IMG/VR virus record: IMGVR_UViG_3300048838_000461
Coordinates: 1 to 23,541 of that record
DNA: 23,541 nt
Reading direction: 5' to 3' (one strand)
DNA from: a virus
Shown: positions 1 to 9,385 of the stretch, in pieces
Numbering within the stretch: position 1 is the stretch's first letter
How the letters are laid out: the number at the start of each line of letters is the position of its first letter
Made by a program: the position numbers and the translations under genes
The notes under the pieces: generated by a model
What the model saw: the letters and a program-made list of their open reading frames with translations, nothing else
What the model was told of the DNA's origin: nothing
Database searches by the model: none

Positions 1-1427
1 CCGGAGGCGGGAACGAGGAAAACAAGGACTGGAAAACCTCGACCGTCTCGGGCACGGCTCCGCCGACCGCCGCTTTCGTTCGCGTCGGTGTGACCGGCTA
101 CAACAGCACGCAGAAAAAACTGCACGTCGACGCGTTCCAGTGGAACCACGTCTATCGTGCCAACTACACGTCTTTCATCTACACCGCTGTGCAGAGCGGG
201 GTCGGCACGAGCGCTGCGACTGAGCCGGTGTGGCCGACTACGGCGGACGGGACAGTCGTCGACGGCACGGTGACGTGGCAGGCGGTTTACGGATCGTCAG
301 TGACGTGGGAAGCCGTCCCGCAGCTTAAATCCGGCCTGACCGAACCGACTTGGCCGACAGAAGTAGGCGGGTCTGTGCTCGACGGGTCGATCGTCTGGAT
401 CGCCGCCTCGCGCCGCGTGAAGGATACGCGCTGCCCCAACTCGAAGATCGTCGCCATCGCGGCCTCCAAGGTGTTCGCCGCCGACGAGGACATCATTTCG
501 TACTCCGCGACGGTCGACCCGCTCGACTGGTCGACAGCGGACGACGCGGGGTATCTGCCCTTCGGGCTGCAAACGCATGGCGCGAACCCGGTGCTGGCCA
601 TGGGGCTGTACCGCGGCAACCTCGTGGCGTTCAACTCCGCCGGCTTCCAAATGTGGCAAGTCGATCAGGACCCGCAGAACATGGCGCTGCTGGACGCGGC
701 CCCGATCGGCAGCACCGAGCCGCGCGCCGTCAAGCCGTTGCAGAACGACCTCGTGTTCCTCAACGCTGTCGGCGTGCGCAACATCGCGATCGCCGGGGCG
801 AGCACGAATCTACAGGCTGGATCGACCGGAGAGCCGATCGACGCGCTGGTGCAGCCGAAGATCCGCGCCGCGCTCTACCAGCCGCACTCCGCGTTCTTCC
901 CGGCTTACGGTCAGTTTTGGGTGTTCTTCGGGGACGAGGCTTTCGTCCTGACGCTGAATGAGGGCAAGACCGGCAAGTGGAGCCGGTACGTGTTCCCCGA
1001 AGCGATCACCGACACGACGCTGTTGGACAACGACCTCATCCTGAGAACGGAGACGCACAAGATATGGCGCGTGACCGACCTCGTGCTGCACGACGACGAC
1101 GTTTCCGGATACGGTACGGAATTCGAGGGGACGGTTCACTGGCCGCATCTGGACTTCGGCACGCTCGGCGTCACCAAGCAATTCGTCGGCTTCGACCTCG
1201 TGGCCGACGCGCCGGAAGGCGTCACCGTGAGCATAGGCTACGACCAGCGCGACATCACCGCGCGCACGGCTGAGTACACGATGGATCCGGACACGCTCCC
1301 GGGCCAGCTTGTGCCGATCCCGGTGTCCGCGCCATCGTTCGATATGCGCCTCATCTTCGCGGGCGGTCAGGCATGGGAGTGGTTCGCCTCGGTGCTCTAC
1401 GTGACCGACCGGAGGCCCGGGACGTGA
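1..1427 (+). CDS. Tail hub / tail tubular protein B- or gp10-like protein, left-truncated
   Basis: The frame is open to the left edge (first full codon at base 3), so the true start lies outside the window; the GTG at 90 is only an internal codon. At least 474 codons are visible. The body (after about base 430) is a long beta-rich segment of the type seen in podovirus tail nozzle or hub proteins (T7 gp12, P22 gp10 packaged-DNA stabilisation family): repeated short strands with phrases such as NPLDWSTADD-like 'DPLDWSTADD', 'FNSAGFQMWQVD' and 'WRVTDLVLHDDD'. Near the visible N terminus two tandem copies of a TEPxWPT...DGxxxW module (bases 219-287 and 339-407) are inserted. The position just before a gp13-like GNAT protein and small internal proteins matches T7-like gene order. 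The next gene starts at GTG 1424, overlapping this stop (GTGA). The hub assignment is by motif feel and order; the alternative is another tail structural protein. Confidence 0.6.
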   Translation, partial: GGGNEENKDWKTSTVSGTAPPTAAFVRVGVTGYNSTQKKLHVDAFQWNHVYRANYTSFIYTAVQSGVGTSAATEPVWPTTADGTVVDGTVTWQAVYGSSVTWEAVPQLKSGLTEPTWPTEVGGSVLDGSIVWIAASRRVKDTRCPNSKIVAIAASKVFAADEDIISYSATVDPLDWSTADDAGYLPFGLQTHGANPVLAMGLYRGNLVAFNSAGFQMWQVDQDPQNMALLDAAPIGSTEPRAVKPLQNDLVFLNAVGVRNIAIAGASTNLQAGSTGEPIDALVQPKIRAALYQPHSAFFPAYGQFWVFFGDEAFVLTLNEGKTGKWSRYVFPEAITDTTLLDNDLILRTETHKIWRVTDLVLHDDDVSGYGTEFEGTVHWPHLDFGTLGVTKQFVGFDLVADAPEGVTVSIGYDQRDITARTAEYTMDPDTLPGQLVPIPVSAPSFDMRLIFAGGQAWEWFASVLYVTDRRPGT

Positions 1428-1912
1428 CGGTCAAGATTTACCGCAACCCGCAGCTGGTCGAGTTCATCATGGTCGCGCACCGGATGCCGGACGACGAGCG
1501 CGAGCAATTCGAGGCGTTCTCCGGCGAGAAGTACGACCCGGATCGCGCCGCGGCCGCGTTCTATCTGCGCGGCGGCCCGTCCTGGGTAATCATCGCGGAC
1601 GGGGAGCCGATCGTCGTAGCCGGATTTGACATGATCCGCGACGGGGTTTGGCAGGACTGGATGTTCTCGACGCCGGTCGCATGGGAGCGCTACTGGCGCC
1701 CCGTGACCAGATTATCGAGGCGCGTCATGGACTTCATGTTGCAGGAGGCGGCGCATAGGCTACAATGCGTCTCACTGGCAAGTCGGGTCAACGCGCACCG
1801 TTGGTACCGACCGCTTGGGTTGAAGCTGGAGGGGACGCTCGAGGGCTACGGCGTCAACGGCGAAAACGCTCTCATGTTCTCCAGATCGAGGGTCCCCGAT
1901 GGGCGCCAGTAA
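1424..1912 (+). CDS. GNAT-fold virion-associated protein, T7 gp13-like (DUF2833-like)
   Basis: 162 residues. I chose the GTG at 1424 because it overlaps the previous stop as GTGA and has GGAGG at 1411-1415; an in-frame ATG at 1373 would bury 17 codons in the hub gene and lacks a comparable ribosome site. The C-terminal third has a typical GNAT ending: 'RVNAHRWYRPLGLKLEG' followed by a YGVNGENAL stretch, matching the usual A..WY..LGF..EG pattern. Small GNAT-fold proteins of this length sit in the same place in T7-like phages (gp13, an assembly-related internal virion protein), so an assembly or structural role is more likely than metabolism. The motif A glycine signature for acetyl-CoA binding is not obvious, so enzymatic activity is doubtful. 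It overlaps the next gene by 14 nt. Confidence 0.65.
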   Translation: MTVKIYRNPQLVEFIMVAHRMPDDEREQFEAFSGEKYDPDRAAAAFYLRGGPSWVIIADGEPIVVAGFDMIRDGVWQDWMFSTPVAWERYWRPVTRLSRRVMDFMLQEAAHRLQCVSLASRVNAHRWYRPLGLKLEGTLEGYGVNGENALMFSRSRVPDGRQ

Positions 1913-2507
1913 TTACGCAAAACGAGCAGAGAAACGGGCGACGCGCGCGGAAGCGGAGCGTCAGGCAGCAATGACCGAGGCGACCGGCCGCGTCAATGCT
2001 GTGTTCGACTCCCCGGAACGGCAGGCTCAGCAAAACGACTTCCTGCAGGCTCTCCGCGATCAGTACATGACGCAGGCGAACCGCCAGAAAGCCATCGCGG
2101 ATCGCAACCTGAAATTCTCCATGGCCCGGGGCGGGTTAACCGGCGGCAGCGCCGCGGTCGACGCGAACAAGACGCTGGGCGAGGAATACACCGAAGGCGT
2201 CCTCAACGCCGAGAACCGTTCGCAGAGCGCTCTTGGCGATTTGAAGTCGCAGGACGAAGCCTCGCGCATGGGTATCCTGCAGATGGTCCGCAGCGGTCTC
2301 GACGCGACGACGGCGGCGCAGCGCGCCGGCTCCGCGATGCAGGCCAACGCGCAGACCACGAGCGGCCGCGCTCTCGCGGATGGGCTCGGTGAAATGTTTG
2401 GCACGACGTCAGCCCTTTACAAGCAGCAGGCGGAAGCCGCCGAGCGCCGCCGCGGCGAAAAAGCCATGATGAACAGTATCTACGGCAAGAGCGCATTCGG
2501 AGCATAG
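1899..2507 (+). CDS. Small internal virion-type protein (T7 gp14-like position)
   Basis: 202 residues, starting at ATG 1899 with GAGG at 1888-1892. The protein is rich in Ala, Gln, Arg and Glu and predicted helical almost throughout: a basic N terminus (residues 5-25, KRAEKRATRAEAERQ), a middle with GGLTGGSAAVDANK, and a charged C terminus (QAEAAERRRGEK). It has no signal peptide or enzyme motif. Such Ala/Gln-rich helical proteins between the tail hub and the large internal protein are typical DNA-ejection or internal core proteins (T7 gp14, P22 gp7/gp20 analogues). I recognise no specific family, so the function is inferred from composition and gene order. The start lies inside the last codons of the GNAT-like gene, suggesting coupled translation. 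Confidence 0.5.
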   Translation: MGASNYAKRAEKRATRAEAERQAAMTEATGRVNAVFDSPERQAQQNDFLQALRDQYMTQANRQKAIADRNLKFSMARGGLTGGSAAVDANKTLGEEYTEGVLNAENRSQSALGDLKSQDEASRMGILQMVRSGLDATTAAQRAGSAMQANAQTTSGRALADGLGEMFGTTSALYKQQAEAAERRRGEKAMMNSIYGKSAFGA

Positions 2508-2509
2508 CC

Positions 2510-3208
2510 ATGGGACTCGAAGCAACCACCATCGCATACATTGGCTCCGCCCTCGCGGCTGCCGGTGCCGGCGCGCAAGCCTACAACACAAAGAAAACCG
2601 CCGACGATCAGGGGCGCGTCGCGGTGCAGGGCATCAAGGCGCAGCAGGCGAAGCAGCGCGAGATTGACGCGCGCCTGTCGGATGAAGTCAGCAACCTGGA
2701 GGGCTCGAGCCCGGAGGACGAGCGCCAGCAGTCCATGGATCAGTTCATGCAGCAGCTTCGCGCCTCCCGCGACGAGGCGCAGGGCACGCCCACGGTCGGC
2801 TCGCAGCGCTACGGGCAAGACACCGCTGCGTCTCAGGCTGGCGTCCAGAACTACGGGCAGAAGGTGGCGTCGATCCTCTCGCGGCTGCAGGCCGCGGGCG
2901 AGCAGCGCCGCAATGAAGGTTTCTCGCTCAACCGGGCGGGCTCGGACGTGGCGGGCACGGCGCGCGAGGCACAGGGCAGCGACTTCCTGAGTCGGCTCCG
3001 CATGGCGAACACGCAGCGCAACCCTTGGGTCGACGCGGCAGGCCAAGTGGCCAAAGGCGCCGGCTCTGGCATGGTGACGTACGCCGGCAACATGGACCCC
3101 ATGGCCGGGCTCAGCGAGATCGACGTGACGGCGCAGCCCGTGTCGGCCGGGCTGACTCCGCGGCGCACCTACAACTTTACCGATCGGACGCGGCCCTTCG
3201 GCGGCTGA
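2510..3208 (+). CDS. Small Ala/Gln-rich virion-type protein with hydrophobic N terminus
   Basis: 232 residues, ATG 2510 two bases after the previous stop, GGAG at 2499-2502. Residues 6-23 are hydrophobic and small (ATTIAYIGSALAAAGAGA), resembling a membrane-insertion segment, followed by a long charged helical region with many Gln and Arg residues. The last 40 residues are less helical (ITVTA-type strands, then YNFTDRTRPFGG). In T7-like phages a protein with an N-terminal membrane-seeking helix at this place (gp14) forms a pore in the outer membrane during ejection; that role is an inference from position and composition only. The previous gene product has similar composition, so the two may be paralogous or partner proteins, though I see no clear sequence similarity between them. 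Confidence 0.5.
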   Translation: MGLEATTIAYIGSALAAAGAGAQAYNTKKTADDQGRVAVQGIKAQQAKQREIDARLSDEVSNLEGSSPEDERQQSMDQFMQQLRASRDEAQGTPTVGSQRYGQDTAASQAGVQNYGQKVASILSRLQAAGEQRRNEGFSLNRAGSDVAGTAREAQGSDFLSRLRMANTQRNPWVDAAGQVAKGAGSGMVTYAGNMDPMAGLSEIDVTAQPVSAGLTPRRTYNFTDRTRPFGG

Positions 3209-3218
3209 CGGAGCGACA

Positions 3219-4661
3219 ATGGCAACTTCCGGCTGGGAGACTTTCGGCAGCGTGCTCGGCGGCGGGATTGACCGCGTCGGAGCATTCGAGCAGGGCAGGC
3301 TGCGCACGGCGCAGACTGAGAGCGCCCTCGGCATGGCCCGTAAGCGCCAGCTGGAGAACGTCTCGCTCGAGGCGAAGAACCGCGCGCAGGAACAGTTCCG
3401 CGAATCGCTGGCCAAGTCGGGGATGCTGCCGCCGGAGCAAGTCGACCTCGCCGCCAACACGGTGCTTGGCGAGCTCGGCTCGGACTTCAACTCGACCATG
3501 TCCGGTCTCGAGACCGGGCAGGAAATGAACTTCCGCGACACGTTGGCCGATCCCGCCGCGGGCCCGGGGATGCGCTTCCTTGCCGGCCAAGGCGTGCAGG
3601 GCAAGGTGCTCAGCCCGTACGAGATCGAGGGCAACATGGTCAGCGACTTGCGTCGCCCGGGCCAGGCGCCGGTCGCGAACGACTTGGGCGAAGCCATGAT
3701 CGACACGCAGCAGGCGACGGCGGAGCTCCGCCGGACGCAGGCTGGCGACCCGGACTACACGACGGTCTCCGGGTCGGGCGGCGCAGGCGGGCTTGGCAAA
3801 GAGCCGCCGAAGTACAAGGTCAATCCGAACTTCGACCCGACGCGCTCGCCGGGCGCTGACAACCCGGAAGTGGTCCCGGTGGTGGGCGGCTCGGCCGACC
3901 CGAACGTCGGTCCGGCCATGGGCGTGCGCGAGCGCGCAGTGGTCGGTCGAATCTTCAACGCGGCCCGCAACACGGCGGCCGACTTGGGGAACATCGTCGA
4001 CATGCCGTCCGGGGCATCGCTCGGCCGCCTCGGCATTGGCTTGGGTGCTACTCCGGGCTCGACAGTCATGGACGCAGTCGCCGGCAGCATGAAGCTCTCG
4101 CTTTCCCCGCAGGAAGTGCGGCGCTACAACCAGAGTATCGGCAACTTGAGCGTCCAGATCCGCACCCTCGAGCAGATGGGTATGCAGGGCACACAGGGCA
4201 TGGCCGAGCAATTCGACACGTTGCAGTTCCGCCCGGAAGATACCGTCGCGGACAAAATGTACAAACTGGCGATCATCCGGCAGTCGCTTGAGAACGCGGT
4301 CGGAACGATCTTGTCGCTCAACCAGAATATGCCTGACGAAGCGAAGGCATGGGCGCAGGAGACGATCACGAACGCTCAGCGCTCAGTGCCGTACACTCCG
4401 CGCGACGTCATCGCGCTCGAGGCCGCGCAAGCGCAGAACCCGAACGTCACGCTTCGCCAACTGATCCAGGAGAAGCGCGGCGCGGCTCCGGAACCCGCCG
4501 GCCCGGAGCGCACGCTCGGCGGTCAGGAAGTGCTGCCGCCGAACCCGAAGGGGCAGGAGCTCCCGCTGGTGAATGACAAGGGCTGGCAATTGTTGGAAGA
4601 TGCGCAGGGGAATCTGGCGTACGTCAGTCCAGACGGCCGGGAAATAGAGGAAGTGAAGTAA
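3219..4661 (+). CDS. Medium virion/ejection-type protein of unknown family
   Basis: 480 residues, ATG 3219 with GGAG at 3210-3213. The N-terminal 60 residues are helical with a phrase FEQGRLRTAQTESALG seen, as I recall, in other podovirus structural proteins. The middle (about residues 180-230) is a Gly/Pro-rich linker with 'VNPNFDPTRSPG'. Residues 280-400 form a long amphipathic helical region, and the C terminus is a proline-rich tail ending in a small strand-like segment (WQLLEDAQGNLAYVSPDG). There are no transglycosylase, protease or nuclease motifs. Lying between the gp14-like proteins and the giant internal protein, it occupies the place of T7 gp15-type internal core proteins. The stop TAA shares its last base with the next ATG (TAATG), so the two are likely translated in a coupled way. 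Confidence 0.5.
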   Translation: MATSGWETFGSVLGGGIDRVGAFEQGRLRTAQTESALGMARKRQLENVSLEAKNRAQEQFRESLAKSGMLPPEQVDLAANTVLGELGSDFNSTMSGLETGQEMNFRDTLADPAAGPGMRFLAGQGVQGKVLSPYEIEGNMVSDLRRPGQAPVANDLGEAMIDTQQATAELRRTQAGDPDYTTVSGSGGAGGLGKEPPKYKVNPNFDPTRSPGADNPEVVPVVGGSADPNVGPAMGVRERAVVGRIFNAARNTAADLGNIVDMPSGASLGRLGIGLGATPGSTVMDAVAGSMKLSLSPQEVRRYNQSIGNLSVQIRTLEQMGMQGTQGMAEQFDTLQFRPEDTVADKMYKLAIIRQSLENAVGTILSLNQNMPDEAKAWAQETITNAQRSVPYTPRDVIALEAAQAQNPNVTLRQLIQEKRGAAPEPAGPERTLGGQEVLPPNPKGQELPLVNDKGWQLLEDAQGNLAYVSPDGREIEEVK

Positions 4662-7600
4662 TGGCTTTCGACCTCGCATCCGCGCGCCCTGTTGAGAAGC
4701 AGGGCTTCGACATTGGTACGGCGAAGCCGTCCTCCATGCTGCGCGAGGAACGCGCCGTCGCGGACAAGGCGCAGGCGGATACCGAAGCGGCGAACGCGAA
4801 GATCGCCGCCGGCCACAACGCGCGTCCGTTCGATCTGCGCGAGGGGGTCCGCTCCGCGGGCGCCGCAATGACCAACGTGGCGAAAGGCGTGCTCGACATC
4901 CCGCGCATGGCGGAGACCCTTATCACGGCGCCGGCCAGCATCATCACCGGGCGCCCTGTGCGCGGCCCGATCCAAACCGTGCAGGAAGGGTTGCTCAGCC
5001 CGCCGGAGCTCGCGCCCCGGGACCAGAATGAGGAATACGTCGCGAAGCTCGGCCAGTTTGGCGGCGGCGCGGCGAGCGGCGTCAGCCTCGCGAAAAACCT
5101 CGCGGACAACGCTGTGGGGCCCGTAACGCGCAAGGTGGGCGAAACCCTCGCGGATATGCCGGGCCGGCAGTTGCTCGGCTCTCAGACCGCGGCAACCGCC
5201 GTGCAGGATATGCAGAACAAGGGCTATGGGCCCGTGGCGCAGACCTTGGCTGGTATTGTAGCCGGCGCTGCCCCGACGCTCGGAGCGGCCGGCACTGCCG
5301 GCAATCTCAGCCGCGCCGTGGGCGAGGCGCCGTTCCCGCCGGGCGCCCCGAAGTACGGCCCTGCGGTGGAGAAAGCGCGCCGCCTCGGCTATCCGCTGCT
5401 GCCGAGCCAAGTGCGCGGCCGCGCGCAAGCGCACGCGCCGGCTGGCCAATTCAGCACCGGATACTCGACGCCGGGATATTTCGGAGAGGCATTCGGCGGG
5501 CCAGACTTGGGGCCCATGGCGATCATCGACAGCCAGAAGCGCACCAATTCGTTCGCCGCGAAGGAACTTGGCATCAGCGAGATCACCCCGCAGGGGCTCG
5601 CGCTGGCGAAGAACCCGCACAATGCGGTGTTCAACGAAGTCGCGCGCTCGGTGCGCAACATCAATCCGGACGATGATCTGACCGCCGCGCTGACGGCGCT
5701 TGGCGAAGCGCGCCGGACGAACCCGTTGCTCAAGAATTCAAACGACGTCGAGCTCCTGCGCGAGCGCCTGTTAGCCGCCGGCCCCGTGCCGACGCAGAAG
5801 GTGCTCGACGCCATCCGCGAGTACCGCCGCGATGCCAGCACGCTCTACAAGCGGATTGGCGATCCGGAGGCGGAACAGCAGGCGGCCGCGTACCGGCAGG
5901 CGGCCGACGCGCTCGAGGCGGCGATCGAACGCCAGGCCGGCGTGCTCGACCCGTCGCTGGTTCCGCGCTTGAAGGACGCGCGCACGGCGTTGGCGAAGAT
6001 CCACAACGTCGAGGATGCGATGGATGGGCAGAACGTAGATGCCCTCCGCCTCGCGCGGATCGGAGACAAGTTCCCGTTGAGTGGGTATCTCGCGGACATC
6101 GCTGAGATCGCTAGGGAATTCCCCACCACCATGAAGTCAGCGACCGGCGTATCGCTGCCGATCCCCAGCGAAGTCGGCGTCATCAACTCGATCAACCTTG
6201 CAGCCCGTCGTCACTTCGGCCACAGCCAAGGGCCGCGGATCCTGCAGGAGGGGTTTCAGAACAAGTTTGGCGCACCTGACCCGACCTACGACCCGCGCCC
6301 GGCGCCGACGCCCGTCGAGGGCTCGCCGTTCGCGGAGTACACCCCGCCGGCCGGCGACGCGCCGGGCGGCGCCGACGTCATGCCGCCGGCCCCGGGCGGC
6401 GGGCCCGGCCTGACGGCGACCAGCTTGGCGGACGACTTCGACCAGCTGCCGCCGGCCGAAGCATTCCCGGGCGACCTCACCGCGGAGACTCCGCCCATGG
6501 GCGGCTCGGACATCCCGCAGGGCACGACCGGGTCGCGCGACGAGTTCGCGGCGTATCCGCCCCGCGTGGCGCCGGCCGGCGGCGACCTCTCCGCCGACCT
6601 CGTGCCGGAAGGGCAGATGGGCGAGCTCGACTTCGCCCCGGACCCGGACATGGCGAGCGCTTCGATCGTCCGCGGAGGCGGCGAACCCGGCACGGTCCAG
6701 GACACACTCGACCTCGTCGAGGATTTGCTGGGGATCGACCTCAGAGGCCGCCCGCTGGACCCGGAGACGGGCGCAGGGATGTCGGGCCCGGGGGTGCGCG
6801 AGCCGTACACCCGCCCGGCCCCGGACCTCGGAGACGACCTCACAGTCGATTTCGGGGCCCCTCCGACCAACCCGTTGCTCGATGCGCCCGTGCCGGTGCG
6901 CGAGGGCGACTTCGAGCCGGGCGTCGGCCCGTTCCAGCGGCCGCCGCGCGGCGGCGACGATATTGTGGACGCGGACGTCACCGATACGACGGTGCGCCGC
7001 GGCCAGCGCCGGCTGCCGCCCCCGGGCGACGAGGATCTTGGCGCCGCGATGGTCGAGCCGGAGGGTCCGCCCCCGCGCGGCCCGTTGCCCCCGGAAACCA
7101 GCGCGCGTCAAGCCTTGGCGAAAGACGAAGCCGACGAATGGATCGACTTCTTCCAGCGCGGCGGCGAGGGCCCCAGCCCGGCGGACTACGACAATATGAC
7201 GCCGGATCAGATAGCGGCGCTGTCCGGAAAAGAAAAGCAACCTTTCCCCGACCTCGGAGACGACCTCGAGCTCTCCGTCGAGGAAGCCCCGGCGCGCGAA
7301 CTGCCGACCGACTTCAACGCGATCGAGGAAACGCTGTCCGAGGGCGCGGTCCGATTCGGTGACGAGAAGCGCAGGATCATCGTCAAACCGTTTGGCGATC
7401 GCATCCGAATTCAGCAGGTAGACGTTGTGCCTGGAGAGAGGGGCAAGGGGCTCAACGTGCAAAACATCAAGGACGCGCTCGAATACGCGCAGAGTCAAGG
7501 TATGCCTCTCGACCACGATCAATCGCTCACGCAATCCGCATGGGACTCGTGGAAATCTGCAGTCGACAAGGGCATCTTCGAGGGGGACTTCGACGCGGCA

Positions 7601-7696
7601 GCAATCGAAGCCGCGATGGAGGCTGGCGGAGGCGTAGCGCGGAACCCCTCCGGAGAGCCATTGATTAGGAACGTCCGGCTCGGCCCGGCGGGGTAA
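4661..7696 (+). CDS. Giant internal virion protein with disordered linker and GNAT-like C-terminal signature
   Basis: 1011 residues, ATG 4661 overlapping the previous TAA, with GAGG at about 4645. Residues 1-540 are mostly helical with several Ala/Gly-rich stretches (around 120-230, weakly hydrophobic). Residues about 540-880 are highly enriched in Pro, Gly, Asp and Glu and look disordered; the acidic phrase PDLGDDL occurs twice there (18-nt exact DNA repeat at 6824-6841 and 7250-7267). Residues about 905-945 contain 'VVPGERGKGL' followed by a helix and 'AQSQGMPL', which resembles GNAT motif A (V.P..RGKG...). No lytic transglycosylase motif is seen, unlike T7 gp16. By size and position it should be the largest ejected or internal protein. 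Enzymatic function of the GNAT-like part is unproven because the usual second glycine signature is degenerate. Confidence 0.55.
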   Translation: MAFDLASARPVEKQGFDIGTAKPSSMLREERAVADKAQADTEAANAKIAAGHNARPFDLREGVRSAGAAMTNVAKGVLDIPRMAETLITAPASIITGRPVRGPIQTVQEGLLSPPELAPRDQNEEYVAKLGQFGGGAASGVSLAKNLADNAVGPVTRKVGETLADMPGRQLLGSQTAATAVQDMQNKGYGPVAQTLAGIVAGAAPTLGAAGTAGNLSRAVGEAPFPPGAPKYGPAVEKARRLGYPLLPSQVRGRAQAHAPAGQFSTGYSTPGYFGEAFGGPDLGPMAIIDSQKRTNSFAAKELGISEITPQGLALAKNPHNAVFNEVARSVRNINPDDDLTAALTALGEARRTNPLLKNSNDVELLRERLLAAGPVPTQKVLDAIREYRRDASTLYKRIGDPEAEQQAAAYRQAADALEAAIERQAGVLDPSLVPRLKDARTALAKIHNVEDAMDGQNVDALRLARIGDKFPLSGYLADIAEIAREFPTTMKSATGVSLPIPSEVGVINSINLAARRHFGHSQGPRILQEGFQNKFGAPDPTYDPRPAPTPVEGSPFAEYTPPAGDAPGGADVMPPAPGGGPGLTATSLADDFDQLPPAEAFPGDLTAETPPMGGSDIPQGTTGSRDEFAAYPPRVAPAGGDLSADLVPEGQMGELDFAPDPDMASASIVRGGGEPGTVQDTLDLVEDLLGIDLRGRPLDPETGAGMSGPGVREPYTRPAPDLGDDLTVDFGAPPTNPLLDAPVPVREGDFEPGVGPFQRPPRGGDDIVDADVTDTTVRRGQRRLPPPGDEDLGAAMVEPEGPPPRGPLPPETSARQALAKDEADEWIDFFQRGGEGPSPADYDNMTPDQIAALSGKEKQPFPDLGDDLELSVEEAPARELPTDFNAIEETLSEGAVRFGDEKRRIIVKPFGDRIRIQQVDVVPGERGKGLNVQNIKDALEYAQSQGMPLDHDQSLTQSAWDSWKSAVDKGIFEGDFDAAAIEAAMEAGGGVARNPSGEPLIRNVRLGPAG

Positions 7697-7699
7697 GCC

Positions 7700-9385
7700 G
7701 TGGCGAAGAAAACAGTCAACCGCACAAAGTACCAGCTTGAGGACAACGTCAAGCGGGTGCTGTTCCTGAATCGCGGGCAGGAGAACACCGACCCGTTCGC
7801 TATTCCGTACGCGACCCGGGCGGAGGCCGACGCCGGCATCGCGCTTGACAAGGTCATGAACCCGGACGTGACGGCGTACGCGTACGACCGGCTCCGCCAT
7901 CCCGCTCAACACTCCGCCGGCAAGGGCACGAGTGTGGCGACGTTGCAGCCGGTCTCCGGCGTCGTGCCGGTCGACTGCCGGCGCTCCAACGTGTTCGCGC
8001 TGACGTTCACCGAGAACCTGTTGCTTGGCAACCCGATCAACGGCTTCTCTGGTCAGGTCATCAACTTCATCTTCCAGCAGGACGAAGTCGGTAGCCGGAC
8101 GGTCACGTTTGGCGACGCGTACGCGTTTGTTGGCGGGTTCACCCCGCAGCTGAGCACGGCGGCCGGCGCCGTCGATCTGATGTCGTGCCAGTATTACCCG
8201 TCACTCAACCTGTGGCTGTGCTCCTGGCTGCCGGACTACACCGGCACCGGGACAGGCGCGTTGACCCTGCCGGAGGGGCCAGAGGGTCCGGCCGGACCAG
8301 CAGGCGCTACAGGTGCTACCGGCGCAACAGGCGCTACGGGTGCTACCGGCGCAACAGGCGCTACGGGCCCGGCTGGCCCGACCGGGGCCACGGGCGCTAC
8401 GGGCCCGGCCGGCGCGGACGGCGTCGTGCAAAGTGTCGTCGCCGGCACCAACGTGACCGTCGACAGCACCGACCCGGCGAACCCGATCGTGAGCGCGACG
8501 GGCGGCGGTGGATCGTCCACTTTCGACGGACTGATCGACGTGGACGTGTACGCGGCGGTCGACGGGGACGTGCCGATTTACGACAGCGCGACCGGGACGT
8601 GGGTCGCCGGGCCGCAGACAGGCGGCGGTGGCGGTAGCGGCGGATCTGGTGGCGTTGGCGTGACTCACGTTGACGCACCTCCGGCCACGCCTGAGGCCGA
8701 GGACGACGAGTTTGAGGGGACGACGCTCGACACGGCCAAGTGGGCCTATGGTGCTGACTGGAGCGCCGGGTCAGTGGCGGCCGAGGAACAGGTCGATGGC
8801 GCGTACGTCATCAAGCTGAACGCAGCAGGCACGGCGAACGAGAAGGCGTACGCGCAGGTGCAGGCTGGCTCGACGTACAAGTATCGAGCGAAGGTGAGAA
8901 TCTTCACGGCAGGAAGTGATGGTGATGCGCTAGACAACCCAGCCAACTACGCTCGCATAGAGATTTTCGTAGCCACTGACTCAGACAACAAGCGCGTCTC
9001 ATCTGTCTGCGAATGGAACGGCGGCAGCTGGTACTTCGGCGCGCGCCGCACCACGGGGGCAACGTACAACTCAGGGGCCAATTATGTGGCCTCACTGATT
9101 CCGACTACGACACCTCCGTTGGGGCTCTACCTTGAGATAGAGGATGACGGCACGAATATCTATTTTCGCGCCTCGATTTCCGGGCACAAAGGGACGTTTG
9201 CCACGTTCCGCTCAGAGTCACGCACGACACACCTCGGTGGCACCGCTGATCGCGTTGGGTTTGCGGTCTGCGGCGCTGGATCAGGGCAGCCCGTCATTGG
9301 TGTAGTCGAGTGGTTCCGCAAGATCGGTAGCACGTACGCGCCCGGGGCATTTATAGCGAACGGCACGTCAGGTGGCACGTCGTGA
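7700..9385 (+). CDS. Tail fibre with collagen-like repeats and C-terminal ConA-like lectin domain
   Basis: 561 residues, GTG start at 7700, three bases after the previous stop, with GGCGGGG just upstream. Residues 1-185 form a beta-rich N-terminal domain that should attach to the virion. Residues 193-241 are an unbroken Gly-X-Y run (mostly GAT and GPA triplets), a trimeric collagen-like stalk. A Gly/Ser-rich hinge follows near residues 310-322. From about residue 335 an '[11 protein letters not shown]' opening and alternating strands ending in '[10 protein letters not shown]' match concanavalin A/LamG-like sugar-binding domains found at phage fibre tips. The protein probably binds a host surface glycan. 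The stop TGA overlaps a GTG that opens a 19-codon frame whose end resembles this protein's own end. Confidence 0.75.
   Translation: MAKKTVNRTKYQLEDNVKRVLFLNRGQENTDPFAIPYATRAEADAGIALDKVMNPDVTAYAYDRLRHPAQHSAGKGTSVATLQPVSGVVPVDCRRSNVFALTFTENLLLGNPINGFSGQVINFIFQQDEVGSRTVTFGDAYAFVGGFTPQLSTAAGAVDLMSCQYYPSLNLWLCSWLPDYTGTGTGALTLPEGPEGPAGPAGATGATGATGATGATGATGATGPAGPTGATGATGPAGADGVVQSVVAGTNVTVDSTDPANPIVSATGGGGSSTFDGLIDVDVYAAVDGDVPIYDSATGTWVAGPQTGGGGGSGGSGGVGVTHVDAPPATPEAEDDEFEGTTLDTAKWAYGADWSAGSVAAEEQVDGAYVIKLNAAGTANEKAYAQVQAGSTYKYRAKVRIFTAGSDGDALDNPANYARIEIFVATDSDNKRVSSVCEWNGGSWYFGARRTTGATYNSGANYVASLIPTTTPPLGLYLEIEDDGTNIYFRASISGHKGTFATFRSESRTTHLGGTADRVGFAVCGAGSGQPVIGVVEWFRKIGSTYAPGAFIANGTSGGTS
8276..8422 (+). 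repeat. Collagen-like Gly-X-Y repeat with 27-bp tandem DNA units
   Basis: Sixteen Gly-X-Y triplets within the fibre gene. At DNA level two 27-bp units (8303-8329 and 8330-8356) differ at a single base, and a third partial copy follows at 8357. Near-identical codon use argues for recent duplication rather than selection for protein sequence alone. Confidence 0.85.

Noticed and set aside
2480-3706. Long minus-strand open frames opposite the virion genes (also 3177-4211 and 6137-7912)
   Set aside because: They are shadows of GC-rich codon bias; the plus-strand frames have ribosome sites, tight spacing and protein-like composition, while these have low-complexity Arg/Ala sequences.
4661-7696. 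Lytic transglycosylase in the giant internal protein, as in T7 gp16
   Set aside because: No transglycosylase catalytic pattern was found at the N terminus or elsewhere.
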